Shown in pieces: positions 8,954 to 17,053 of a stretch of DNA of 64,000 bases. A program made the position numbers and the translations under genes. The stretch lies in assembly GCA_963840785.1 (NCBI GenBank), contig CAWJAF010000004.1, positions 310,001-374,000 on the forward strand, in the 5' to 3' direction. Positions within the stretch are counted from its first letter, which is position 1. Each line of letters opens with the position of its first letter. A model generated the notes under the pieces. It was not told the origin of the DNA. It did not search any database and was given only the letters and a program-made list of their open reading frames with translations. Source of the stretch: JALYOK01 sp963840785. Lineage in GTDB: Bacteria > Pseudomonadota > Gammaproteobacteria > Burkholderiales > JALYOK01.

Positions 8954-9048
8954 TAGAAACCTCTAATTAAGCCCATTACGGCTCACGTTATATCGAGAAG
9001 GGATGGATCGCTAGGTATCCGCGCGACCGCGAGGGACTTAATCAGAGG
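8951..9048. repeat. Imperfect inverted repeat between tolR and tolA
   Basis: The 98-bp gap between tolR and tolA holds CCTCTAATTAAGCCC near 8952 and GGGACTTAATCAGAGG near 9033, which pair with a few mismatches and could form a hairpin in the transcript. The right arm belongs to a 23-base sequence (9025-9047) that recurs exactly, inverted, at 55347-55369 upstream of the ABC transporter operon. It is probably a dispersed intergenic element; it could also attenuate tolQR versus tolA expression. Confidence 0.6.
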
Positions 9049-9051
9049 ATC

Positions 9052-9468
9052 CTACCCTTTCCTCGGTTTCGCCAGCAGCCCGATTCGTTTGACATTTGCT
9101 TCACGCAACGCGTCCATTACCTTCATGACTTCGTCGTACTGAAGTGTTTTGTCGGCCGCGATCACGACAGACTGGTTGCTATTTTTCTCTTGACGCTTTT
9201 TCACCATGGAGCCAATTTCAAAACGCACCACTTCGATCTCTTTATCAGTCGTCGATCGATCGCGAAACCAAATCGACTTATCGGCACGCACCGTGATTTC
9301 AATCGGCGCGGTCACCGGACTGACGCTGCTGCCCATTCCGGGTAATTCGATTTGCCCTGGATTCACTAACGGCGCGGTCACCATAAAGATGACGAGCAAC
9401 ACCAGCATCACATCGATGTAAGGCACGACGTTGATCTCGTTTTTCAGTTTCCTGGGTTTACGCAACAT
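9052..9468 (-). CDS. tolR: TolR proton-channel/stator protein (ExbD family)
   Basis: 138 residues, ExbD/TolR length. One transmembrane helix near the N-terminus contains the conserved Asp in VVPYIDVMLVLLVIF (Asp19), which forms the proton path with TolQ. The periplasmic remainder shows the TolR pattern (IELPGMGSSVSP, VVIAADKTLQYDEVMKVMDAL). With TolQ it couples proton-motive force to TolA movement. It begins 3 bp after tolQ on the same transcript. Confidence 0.95.
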   Translation of the reverse strand: MLRKPRKLKNEINVVPYIDVMLVLLVIFMVTAPLVNPGQIELPGMGSSVSPVTAPIEITVRADKSIWFRDRSTTDKEIEVVRFEIGSMVKKRQEKNSNQSVVIAADKTLQYDEVMKVMDALREANVKRIGLLAKPRKG

Positions 9469-9471
9469 GGC

Positions 9472-10176
9472 TTACGGCACGTATTTTTCTGTAACAGTGG
9501 TATGCAATTGGCGTTGCAGAATATTGGAAAATTCTTCCATAAAACTTTCGAATCGGATCGATAATCGATCGATATCGTGGGTGAAGCGATTGTAGGCGAC
9601 CACCGCCGGAATCGCCGCAAACAAGCCCATGGCCGTTGCGATCAACGCTTCGGCAATGCCCGGCGCGACGTGAGAAAGCGTTGCCTGCGCTACGTTCGCG
9701 AGGCCGCGAAAGGAATTCATGATGCCCCAGACGGTACCGAACAATCCGACATAAGGACTGACCGAACCGACCGACGCGAGGAACGACATATGCGATTCCA
9801 ACATGTCCATTTCGCGCTGGTACGTTGCACGCATGGCGCGGCGAGTGCCGTCCATGACGACGCTGACATCCATTCCCGGTTGGCGGCGATGTTTCAAAAA
9901 TTCGCGAAAACCTGCTTCGAATATTCGCTCCAATGTGCCGGTTTCTTTGCGGCCGCTGGTCGCGCCTTGGAACAGCGAATTCAAATCCGAGCCGCCCCAA
10001 AAGTCGCGCTCGAATTTTTCCGATTCCTGCTTCGCGCGCCGCACGGCGAACGTCTTGGTGAAAATGTAGGACCAAGAAATGAACGACGCGAGAAGCAACA
10101 GCGCCATCACAATCTGCACCAGCACGCTGGCGCCGGTGATCAGGCTCAACAGCGACATGTCTGTATTTACATTCAC
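9472..10176 (-). CDS. tolQ: TolQ proton-channel protein (ExbB/MotA family)
   Basis: 234 residues, the usual TolQ size, with three hydrophobic helices (about 15-38, 135-160 and 170-195). The signature SVSPYVGLFGTVWGIMNSF and the segment APGIAEALIATAMGLFAAIPAV are the ExbB/TolQ channel helices. It forms the inner-membrane pentamer around the TolR dimer. The gap to ybgC is 2 bp, so ybgC-tolQ-tolR are very probably co-transcribed and translationally coupled. Confidence 0.96.
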   Translation of the reverse strand: MNVNTDMSLLSLITGASVLVQIVMALLLLASFISWSYIFTKTFAVRRAKQESEKFERDFWGGSDLNSLFQGATSGRKETGTLERIFEAGFREFLKHRRQPGMDVSVVMDGTRRAMRATYQREMDMLESHMSFLASVGSVSPYVGLFGTVWGIMNSFRGLANVAQATLSHVAPGIAEALIATAMGLFAAIPAVVAYNRFTHDIDRLSIRFESFMEEFSNILQRQLHTTVTEKYVP

Positions 10177-10178
10177 AC

Positions 10179-10628
10179 TCAGCTCACCTTATTCAATTTC
10201 TTGCGAACCACGTCCGGCAGAACAACCGGCTTTAATTTGTCCATATCGATATAAACGATACGAACCTCGGCTTGGGTTAACAACTCGCCGCCGCGCCGAA
10301 CCGTTTGGCGCAATTCTACAAAACAACTGCGTATCGACAGTACTTCCACTGTCGCTTCCAACCGATCACCAAGCGTTGCGGGCTTAAGATATTCGATATT
10401 GACCCGATGCACAACAAAAGCTTGCCGTGCCGCCTGGGCGATTTTGACCAAATTAACGTCAATCGCGTTGAGCCATTCGACCCGCGCACGCTCAAAATAT
10501 TTTAGATAATTCGAGTGATACACCATGCCGAGCGTGTCAGTATCTTCGTAATACACGGACACGGGAAACGCAAACACGTCCGCGGTTTCCATCGCCCGGC
10601 CCAATTCATACACCGGTTTTATCGCCAC
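10179..10628 (-). CDS. ybgC: Acyl-CoA thioesterase YbgC (tol-pal associated)
   Basis: 149 residues from the ATG at 10628; a second Met at 10592 (METADVFAF) would give 137 residues, nearer the family size, so the start is not certain. The hot-dog-fold thioesterase signature VYYEDTDTLGMVYHSNYLKYFERAR includes the catalytic Asp and the substrate-facing Tyr-His. YbgC hydrolyses acyl-CoA and is linked to phospholipid synthesis; it is the conserved first gene of tol operons. The longer start overlaps the 3' end of ruvB by 10 bp. Confidence 0.93.
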   Translation of the reverse strand: MAIKPVYELGRAMETADVFAFPVSVYYEDTDTLGMVYHSNYLKYFERARVEWLNAIDVNLVKIAQAARQAFVVHRVNIEYLKPATLGDRLEATVEVLSIRSCFVELRQTVRRGGELLTQAEVRIVYIDMDKLKPVVLPDVVRKKLNKVS

Positions 10629-11652
10629 AGATCCCCCGTTGCCGGCATCGTTTGCCCGGGTAAGCCCAGATGCTGGTAGGCAAGCGGCGTAGCCATGCGG
10701 CCGCGCGGCGTCCGATGCAGATAACCTTGCTGAATCAAATAGGGTTCCAACACATCTTCAATGGTATCGCGCTCTTCACCGATTGCTGCGGCGACATTAT
10801 CCAGACCCACGGGCCCGCCGTTGAATTTTTCGATGATGGCGCAAAGCAGCTTACGGTCCATCACATCCAAGCCGACAACGTCGACATCGAGCATCGCCAG
10901 CCCCGCATCGGCGATTTCTTTACTGACCTTTCCGGTGCCCTTTACTTCCGCGTAATCGCGCACACGGCGCAGCAGGCGATTCGCAATACGCGGCGTACCG
11001 CGCGAACGACGTGCGATTTCCAGCGTACCGTCGTCCGTAATTTCGACGTTCAATAAACGAGCGGAACGATTGACGATGCGCTTTAACTCCTCTGGCGTAT
11101 AAAACTCCAGGCGCGCGACGATCCCGAAGCGATCCCGAAGCGGATTGGTGAGCATGCCGGCGCGGGTGGTCGCCCCCACGAGAGTAAATGGTGGCAAATC
11201 GAGCTTTACCGAGCGCGCCGCCGGTCCCTCGCCGATCATGATATCGATCTGAAAATCTTCCAGTGCTGGGTACAAAATTTCTTCGACGACCGGCGACAGG
11301 CGATGAATTTCATCGATAAACAACACGTCGTTCGGTTCGAGATTAGTAAGAATCGCGGCGAGATCGCCGGCACGCTCCAGCACCGGGCCGAGGTTTGCCG
11401 CAGATTCACGCCCATCTCGCGAGCGATGATATGGGCCAAAGTGGTCTTGCCCAAACCAGGCGGACCGAACAACAAAACATGATCGAGCGATTCTTTGCGT
11501 TGCCGCGCCGCTTGAATAAAAATCTCCAATTGGCCGCGCGCTTTTTCCTGGCCGACATATTCGTCGAGCATTTTCGGGCGCAACGCGCGCTCCTGTGCCT
11601 CTTCCTGCGGCGAGGCCGGGGCCGGGGAAATCATGCGATCGGTTTCAATCAT
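10619..11652 (-). CDS. ruvB: Holliday junction branch-migration ATPase RuvB (one frameshift)
   Basis: RuvB is present in two overlapping frames. The first (11652 to about 11395) starts MIETDRMISPAP and carries Walker A in LFGPPGLGKTTLAH. The second continues from LERAGDLAAILTNL with Walker B DVLFIDEIHRL, sensor-1 GATTRAGML and the winged-helix tail ending GDLWR. The junction reads RQTSARCWS where the family has RQTSGPVLERAGD. One base appears missing near 11391-11396 in CCGGGCCGAGG, so adding one base restores a normal protein of about 344 residues. RuvB drives branch migration with RuvA, which lies 15 bp upstream. All motifs are intact, so sequence error is more likely than loss. Confidence 0.88.
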
Positions 11653-11667
11653 GACGCGTGAATTTCT

Positions 11668-12249
11668 CTATTGTTTGGATAACTGCTTAAGCGCCTGCCG
11701 AATGCTTTCCGAAACGCTCAAATCGTTGGGAATTTGCTTCAGCGCCCATTGCGCTTCGCGGTCATTGTAGCCGAGGGCCAATAGCGCATTCAGCACATCG
11801 CCGTTGTTGGCTTTTGGCGTTCCGACTGCTGCCGACATGCTCGATACGTGGTCTAATTTATCGCGCAATTCCAGCACTAAGCGCTCGGCGGTTTTTTTTC
11901 CGACGCCGGGAATTTTCGTCAGTCGCCCCGTTTCTTGCATCGCCACAGTTTGTGCTAAATCTGAAACCGACAGTCCACTCAAAACAGATAACGCTAATTT
12001 AGGCCCGACGCCGCTGATTTTAAGTAATTGGCGAAACACACGGCGCTCATCGTCGCTGCCAAAACCATAGAGCAAATGCGCGTCTTCGCGCACCACCAAA
12101 TGGGTAAACAACGTAATCGATTCACCCAAGCCCGGCAAGTTGTAAAACGTACTCATCGGCACGTCAAGCTCGTAACCAAGTCCCTGGACATCGACGATAA
12201 TTTGCGGCGGCTGCTTCTCGATAAGCTTGCCGCTTAAGCGGCCAATCAT
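11668..12249 (-). CDS. ruvA: Holliday junction-binding protein RuvA
   Basis: 193 residues. The N-terminal OB fold starts MIGRLSGKLIEKQPPQIIVD. Tandem helix-hairpin-helix motifs appear at LLKISGVGPKLAL and LTKIPGVGKKTAERLVLEL. The C-terminal RuvB-binding domain (NALLALGYNDREAQWAL) completes the protein. RuvA tetramers hold the four-way junction for RuvB and RuvC. It overlaps the ruvC stop by 4 bp and precedes ruvB by 15 bp, the standard ruvCAB arrangement. Confidence 0.97.
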   Translation of the reverse strand: MIGRLSGKLIEKQPPQIIVDVQGLGYELDVPMSTFYNLPGLGESITLFTHLVVREDAHLLYGFGSDDERRVFRQLLKISGVGPKLALSVLSGLSVSDLAQTVAMQETGRLTKIPGVGKKTAERLVLELRDKLDHVSSMSAAVGTPKANNGDVLNALLALGYNDREAQWALKQIPNDLSVSESIRQALKQLSKQ

Positions 12250-12782
12250 CGCACCAATCTACCATTTTTCATGCGAAAGCCCGCCGTCGCGAGCCCGCCC
12301 ATGCCCATGCCACCATGGGCGTGACAAATCGCGCACGCCAACGCGTCAGCGGCATCGGCTTGAGGGGCGGCTGGCAAGTTCAACAATCGTTTGACCATCT
12401 CTTGGACTTGTTCTTTTTTCGCATGGCCATTGCCGACCACGGACTGTTTAACTTGCAAGGCGGTGTATTCGAATACCGCAAGCTCCTTCGCCACTGCTGC
12501 GCAGATCGCCACGCCACGCGCCTGCCCGAGCAACAAAGTCGATTGCGGGTTAACGTTGACGAAAACTTTCTCCACCGCTACCTGCTGCGGTTGATAGGTC
12601 GCGATAATTTCGCGTAAGCCCTCCCAAATCGTCTTTAACCGCGCCGGCAAATCATCCGTCGCTTTTGTTTTGATCGAGCCACTCACCACATAGGTCAATC
12701 GATCAGATTTTTCGAGCACGCCAAACCCCGTGGCGCGCAATCCCGGATCCAATCCGAGGATACGGATGGTCGGAGCGGTTAT
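12246..12782 (-). CDS. ruvC: Holliday junction resolvase RuvC (start codon unclear)
   Basis: The body is clearly RuvC: first catalytic Asp in RILGLDPGLRATGFG, Glu in VAVEKVFVNVNPQS, and the paired Asp residues in QADAADALACAI. Family length is about 173 residues. No ATG, GTG or TTG lies in frame at the expected place; the frame stays open back to an ATG at 12884 inside the upstream gene, and reading from ATA at 12782 gives about 178 residues. Either a rare start codon is used or a base is wrong near 12780. RuvC cuts the junction held by RuvAB. Confidence 0.88.
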   Translation of the reverse strand: MTAPTIRILGLDPGLRATGFGVLEKSDRLTYVVSGSIKTKATDDLPARLKTIWEGLREIIATYQPQQVAVEKVFVNVNPQSTLLLGQARGVAICAAVAKELAVFEYTALQVKQSVVGNGHAKKEQVQEMVKRLLNLPAAPQADAADALACAICHAHGGMGMGGLATAGFRMKNGRLVR

Positions 12783-13318
12783 TGACGTCGCTCCGGCTTT
12801 GAAACTGGGCCAAGGTCGTAGCCTTCGATCGCAAATCGATCTTGGATGCGTCGCTGAAGCTCTGGGCCCAACTCCGTGCTCCATTGTTGCCCCACTTCCA
12901 TACCCTTTTTAAACAATTCGTCCTGAACGGAACGCATCTTAGCGCCAATTGGGGAGCGATGAAATGCAATGAGTCCCTTCACTTCATCGTGGCTAAAGAT
13001 TTCCGCGTAAATCGGCACGAATCGGGCAATTAGGCCATTCGGGGTATCGATGTTTTCTTGGAAACTTTTTTGCGTTTCCTCTTCGATAATCGTGAATGCC
13101 CGCGCCGGCAGATCCGGCCGGACTTGTCGCACAGACTCGCTTATCTGCTGAACTACAACGCCCGCCATGCGCATCGCCAGATTACCGGTGCCGGAAAGTT
13201 TGAACAATGCTTGAATGTCGGCGCTCTTTGCTGGCGTAAGCTCGTCGGCGCGTAGCGAATCAACCGACAAGAATGACAGCATAAAAACAAAAAAAGGCGC
13301 CGACACGTTCAGGCGCAC
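12779..13318 (-). CDS. Secreted DUF2059-type protein between yebC and ruvC
   Basis: The GTG at 13318, one base after the yebC stop, gives 179 residues with a signal peptide (residues 1-26, SLRA-DEL). The mature part (FVPIYAEIFSHDEVKGLIAFHRSPIGAKM) matches the helical pattern of DUF2059 periplasmic proteins, whose role is unknown. A longer frame to 13360 would overlap yebC and lose the signal peptide, so GTG is preferred. It ends overlapping the ruvC region. Its place in a recombination operon is not explained by its predicted periplasmic location. Confidence 0.75.
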   Translation of the reverse strand: MRLNVSAPFFVFMLSFLSVDSLRADELTPAKSADIQALFKLSGTGNLAMRMAGVVVQQISESVRQVRPDLPARAFTIIEEETQKSFQENIDTPNGLIARFVPIYAEIFSHDEVKGLIAFHRSPIGAKMRSVQDELFKKGMEVGQQWSTELGPELQRRIQDRFAIEGYDLGPVSKPERRQ

Positions 13319-13319
13319 G

Positions 13320-14045
13320 TCAATCTCCAATGACCGCGGTTGTGTACACGTCCTGCACATCGTCGAGCGCTTCCAATGCGTCCAACAACTTCTGCATTCT
13401 CACCGCCTCATCGCCTACCAATTCGGCTTCGTTCGATGGCTTCATGCTGACTTCGGCAAATTCGGCTTTCAGACCGGCTTTCGCCAGCGCTTCCTTGACC
13501 TGTGCAAAATCATAAGGTCCGGTCACAACTTCGAAGCTGCCATCGTCGTGGGCGATAACATCTTCGGCGCCGGCATCCAGCGCTGCTTCCATCAGCTTAT
13601 CTTCGTTCGTTCCCGGCGCGAACATCAACTGACCGCAATGTTTAAACAAAAATGCCACCGAACCGTCGGTGCCTAAATTTCCGCCATACTTGGTTAACGC
13701 GTGGCGCACATCGGCAACCGTGCGCGTTTTGTTGTCGGTCATGCAGTCGACCATCACTGCCGCGCCCGCAATGCCATAGCCTTCGTAGCGAACTTCTTCG
13801 TAACTAACGCCCTCTAATTCTCCCGAACCACGTTTGATAGCGCGCTCGATGGTGTCCTTTGGCATATTGTTTTCGTATGCTTTATCGACCGCTAAACGCA
13901 TACGCGGATTGGTGCCGATATCGCTGCCGCCCAGTCGCGAGGCGACGGTAATTTCTTTGATTAGGCGCGTGAAAATTTTGCCACGCTTTGCGTCCGTGGC
14001 GGCTTTTTTATGCTTGATATTCGCCCACTTAGAATGCCCTGCCAT
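13320..14045 (-). CDS. yebC: YebC/PmpR-family regulator
   Basis: 241 residues with the invariant N-terminus AGHSKWANIKHKKAATDAKR and the family segment GYGIAGAAVMVDCMTDNKTRT. This family was first described as DNA-binding regulators upstream of ruvC; related proteins in mitochondria and bacteria (TACO1, YebC2) act on ribosome stalling. Location upstream of ruvC is the classic context. No other gene precedes it on this strand, so the transcript probably begins between 14046 and 14118. Confidence 0.95.
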   Translation of the reverse strand: MAGHSKWANIKHKKAATDAKRGKIFTRLIKEITVASRLGGSDIGTNPRMRLAVDKAYENNMPKDTIERAIKRGSGELEGVSYEEVRYEGYGIAGAAVMVDCMTDNKTRTVADVRHALTKYGGNLGTDGSVAFLFKHCGQLMFAPGTNEDKLMEAALDAGAEDVIAHDDGSFEVVTGPYDFAQVKEALAKAGLKAEFAEVSMKPSNEAELVGDEAVRMQKLLDALEALDDVQDVYTTAVIGD

Positions 14046-14118
14046 ACATTACCTACTCAGACTTTTCGAATCGTGTAATGATAACATCTCGAACTAATCA
14101 AACAGTGATCGGAAATCC

Positions 14119-15618
14119 ATGACCGCACCGCTTTTAATCGCGAAGAGCAACATTGATTGTGTTCTTTTGCCCAATATGGCGAATCGCCATGGCTTGATTG
14201 CCGGCGCAACCGGAACCGGCAAAACTGTCACGTTGCAAGTGCTTGCCGAACATTTCAGCAGCATCGGCGTGCCGGTATTTATGGCCGATGTCAAAGGCGA
14301 CCTCACGGGCATTAGCCAAGCGGGTGGAAATAACCCGAAAGTCGCTGAGCGAGTCAAGCAGCTCGGCCTTACGGACCATAGGCCGAGTGCTTTTCCGGTC
14401 ACGCTATGGGACGTTTTCGGTGAGCAAGGCCATCCGGTTCGCGCGACGATATCTGAGATGGGGCCACTCTTGTTAGCGCGCATCCTCAGCCTGAACGAAA
14501 CGCAAGAAGGCGTGCTCGCGATGGTGTTCAAGATCGCCGACGACAATGGCATGCTGTTACTCGATTTAAAGGATTTGCGCGCGATGCTGCAATTCGTTGG
14601 CGACAATGCCAGCGATTTCACCACCGAATACGGTAACGTCTCTACCGCAAGCGTCGGCGCAATTCAACGCGGTTTGCTGACCCTAGAACAACAAGGTGGC
14701 GAAAACTTTTTTGGTGAACCCGTGTTGAATCTAGATGATTTAATGCAAACGGCCGACGGCGGCCGCGGCGTCGTCAATATCCTTGCTGCCGATAAGCTGT
14801 TGCAAGCGCCACGAGTTTACTCGACGTTTTTGCTATGGCTGCTATCGGAACTATACGAGCGCTTACCAGAAGTTGGCGATTTAGAGAAGCCGAAAATTGT
14901 ATTCTTTTTCGATGAAGCCCATTTGCTGTTTAACGATGCACCGAAGCATATGTTGGAACGCATCGAGCTAGTCGTGCGCCTGTCGCGCTCGAAAGGTGTC
15001 GGGGTTTATTTCATTACGCAAAATCCGCTTGACGTCCCGGAAACAGTTCTGGGTCAACTCGGCAATCGCGTGCAACATGCGCTGCGCGCGTTCACGCCGA
15101 AAGATCAAAAGAATGTTAAAGCGGCCGCCGATACCTTTCGCGCTAACCCGAAACTCGATGTCGCGACTGCTATTACGGAACTCGCTGTTGGCGAAGCGCT
15201 TGTTTCTTTTCTCGATGAGAAAGGTCGGCCAGGTGTTGTAGAGCGCGCGTTCGTGTTACCGCCGACATCGCAAATTGGACCGATCACCGCGGCACAACGG
15301 ACCGCATTAGTGCAAGGTTCATTGGTAGCGGGTCAATACGAAAAAACCATCGACCGCGAGTCTGCCTACGAAAAGCTTAAAGCGCGCGCCGATGAAGCGG
15401 CTTCCGCGACCGAAAGTGCCGGTAAAGGCATACTTGGCGGCGTGCTAGATTCCATCGGCCTCGGCGGAGCAAGTGCCTCGGGAGCCAAGCCTGGAGCGCG
15501 TCAGCGCGAGGGTATCTTGGAAGCCACCGCAAAAAGCGCCGCTCGCGCAATCGGCAGTCAACTCGGTCGGCAAATAATTCGCGGCGTACTAGGTTCAATC
15601 TTAGGCGGTCGCCGCTAG
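14119..15618 (+). CDS. HerA-like/DUF853 ATPase (YjgR type)
   Basis: 499 residues. Walker A is GATGTGKTVT (residues 31-40), Walker B is KIVFFFDEAHLLF, and there is a conserved MADVKGDLTGISQAGG segment near the N-terminus. These identify the DUF853 branch of the HerA/FtsK superfamily. The C-terminal 80 residues are Gly/Ala/Arg-rich and end in RGVLGSILGGRR. Biological role is poorly known; relatives are hexameric DNA-translocating ATPases. It is divergent from yebC with a 73-bp gap, and the next gene follows after 2 bp. Confidence 0.88.
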   Translation: MTAPLLIAKSNIDCVLLPNMANRHGLIAGATGTGKTVTLQVLAEHFSSIGVPVFMADVKGDLTGISQAGGNNPKVAERVKQLGLTDHRPSAFPVTLWDVFGEQGHPVRATISEMGPLLLARILSLNETQEGVLAMVFKIADDNGMLLLDLKDLRAMLQFVGDNASDFTTEYGNVSTASVGAIQRGLLTLEQQGGENFFGEPVLNLDDLMQTADGGRGVVNILAADKLLQAPRVYSTFLLWLLSELYERLPEVGDLEKPKIVFFFDEAHLLFNDAPKHMLERIELVVRLSRSKGVGVYFITQNPLDVPETVLGQLGNRVQHALRAFTPKDQKNVKAAADTFRANPKLDVATAITELAVGEALVSFLDEKGRPGVVERAFVLPPTSQIGPITAAQRTALVQGSLVAGQYEKTIDRESAYEKLKARADEAASATESAGKGILGGVLDSIGLGGASASGAKPGARQREGILEATAKSAARAIGSQLGRQIIRGVLGSILGGRR

Positions 15619-15620
15619 CA

Positions 15621-16415
15621 ATGCGAAAATTAGTCCGCTGGGTTCTATTCGCGATCCCGGCGAGTTATGTACTAGTTTGCAGTGCGTTGTATTTCAGCCA
15701 GGATAGCTTGGTGTTTCGTCCCGAAACATTAGCTGCGGATTTTCGCTTCGACTTTCCGCAAACATTCAGTGAAGTAAATTTACCGGTCGCTGGCGCTACG
15801 CTGAATGCGTTGCACTTCGACACGAACAACCCGAAAGGCGTGGTTTTATTTTTTCACGGCAATGCCGGTAGTTTACGGCGCTGGGGGGACGTTGCCGAAA
15901 GCTTTACAACGCGCGGTTACGATCTGTTCATTTTTGACTATCGCGGCTACGGCAAAAGCACGGGGAAAATCGCGTCGGAACAGCAACTCGTGGACGACGC
16001 GGATTACGCCTATCGTTACGTCAGCCAACACTACGCACCACAAAACATTGTCCTCTATGGACGTTCGCTCGGAACGAGTCTTGCGGCAACGATGGCACTG
16101 CGTCATCCGGCAAAAATCCTGATCCTCGAAACGCCTTATGTTAGCCTCAAGGATTTGACGGCACAGTTTTATCCGCTCGTGCCGGGATTTTTACTAAAGT
16201 ATCCAATGCGAACCGATCTCGCGCTGCCACAAATCAAGATTCCTATTTATCTTTTTCACGGCACCGCAGACGAAGTGATCCCCTATGAATCGAGCCAGCG
16301 TGTGCTGCCGTTAATTCAGTCGCCGAAGGAGCTTGTCACTATTCCGGGTGGCGCACACAACGGCTTGCGCCTCACGCCAATATACAATGCGGCACTCGAT
16401 CGATTCCTACGATAG
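15621..16415 (+). CDS. Membrane-anchored alpha/beta hydrolase
   Basis: 264 residues. An N-terminal hydrophobic helix (about 6-25) probably anchors it in the inner membrane. The hydrolase fold shows the oxyanion motif FFHGNAGSLRRWG, nucleophile Ser in YGRSLGTSLA, acid Asp in HGTADEVIPY and catalytic His in PGGAHNGL. It resembles the BEM46/YfhR-like serine hydrolases; substrate unknown. It starts 2 bp after the HerA-like gene, so co-transcription is likely. Confidence 0.85.
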   Translation: MRKLVRWVLFAIPASYVLVCSALYFSQDSLVFRPETLAADFRFDFPQTFSEVNLPVAGATLNALHFDTNNPKGVVLFFHGNAGSLRRWGDVAESFTTRGYDLFIFDYRGYGKSTGKIASEQQLVDDADYAYRYVSQHYAPQNIVLYGRSLGTSLAATMALRHPAKILILETPYVSLKDLTAQFYPLVPGFLLKYPMRTDLALPQIKIPIYLFHGTADEVIPYESSQRVLPLIQSPKELVTIPGGAHNGLRLTPIYNAALDRFLR

Positions 16416-16447
16416 AATGTTGCCCAATCAGCCAAGGGAGATCACGT

Positions 16448-17053
16448 ATGCCCACCAAACCCGGTGAGCGTAAGACCCAAATTCTAGAAACGCTCGCTCA
16501 TATGCTGGAACAGCCGCAGGGCGAAAAAATCACTACCGCTGCGCTCGCCGCAAAACTCGATGTCTCGGAAGCTGCGTTATATCGCCACTTCGCCAGCAAG
16601 GCGCAAATGTTTGAGGGATTAATTGAATTCATCGAGCAAACGGTTTTCTCGCTGATCAATAAAATTGCCGTCGAGGAAACGAGTGGCTTAAAGCAACTCG
16701 AGTCGGTCATTGCGTTGCTATTGGCATTCGCACAAAAAAACCAAGGTATGACCCGTGTGTTGATCGGCGACGCGCTCGTGAATGAAGACAATCGCCTGCA
16801 AGCGCGCATCAGCCAATTGCACGACCGCATCGAAGCGAGCCTAAGGCAAAGCCTGCGCGTCGCGGCTTCACAAAACGATCTTGACGCCTCGATCGAAGCC
16901 AATGCGATGGCAAATTTATTGATGTGCTTCGTCACCGGCCGTTGGCATCAGTTCGCCAAGAGCGGATTCAAACGCATGCCGACCGAACAATGGAGCGCGC
17001 AATGGCAAGCGCTTGGGCTCGGCTCCGCGTCCCCGGTCAATCAGGAAAATTAG
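16448..17053 (+). CDS. slmA: Nucleoid occlusion factor SlmA (TetR family)
   Basis: 201 residues. The N-terminal helix-turn-helix (KITTAALAAKLDVSEAALYRHFASKAQMFEGL) is nearly signature-level for SlmA, and the C-terminal part (CFVTGRWHQFAKSGFKRMPTEQW) matches too. SlmA binds specific chromosomal sites and blocks FtsZ assembly over the nucleoid. A GGGAG ribosome site precedes the ATG. The pilU gene begins at the base after its stop codon. Confidence 0.92.
   Translation: MPTKPGERKTQILETLAHMLEQPQGEKITTAALAAKLDVSEAALYRHFASKAQMFEGLIEFIEQTVFSLINKIAVEETSGLKQLESVIALLLAFAQKNQGMTRVLIGDALVNEDNRLQARISQLHDRIEASLRQSLRVAASQNDLDASIEANAMANLLMCFVTGRWHQFAKSGFKRMPTEQWSAQWQALGLGSASPVNQEN

Noticed and set aside
14094..14624. 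176-residue minus-strand frame
   Set aside because: Lies entirely antisense to the well-supported HerA-like ATPase and shows no domain.
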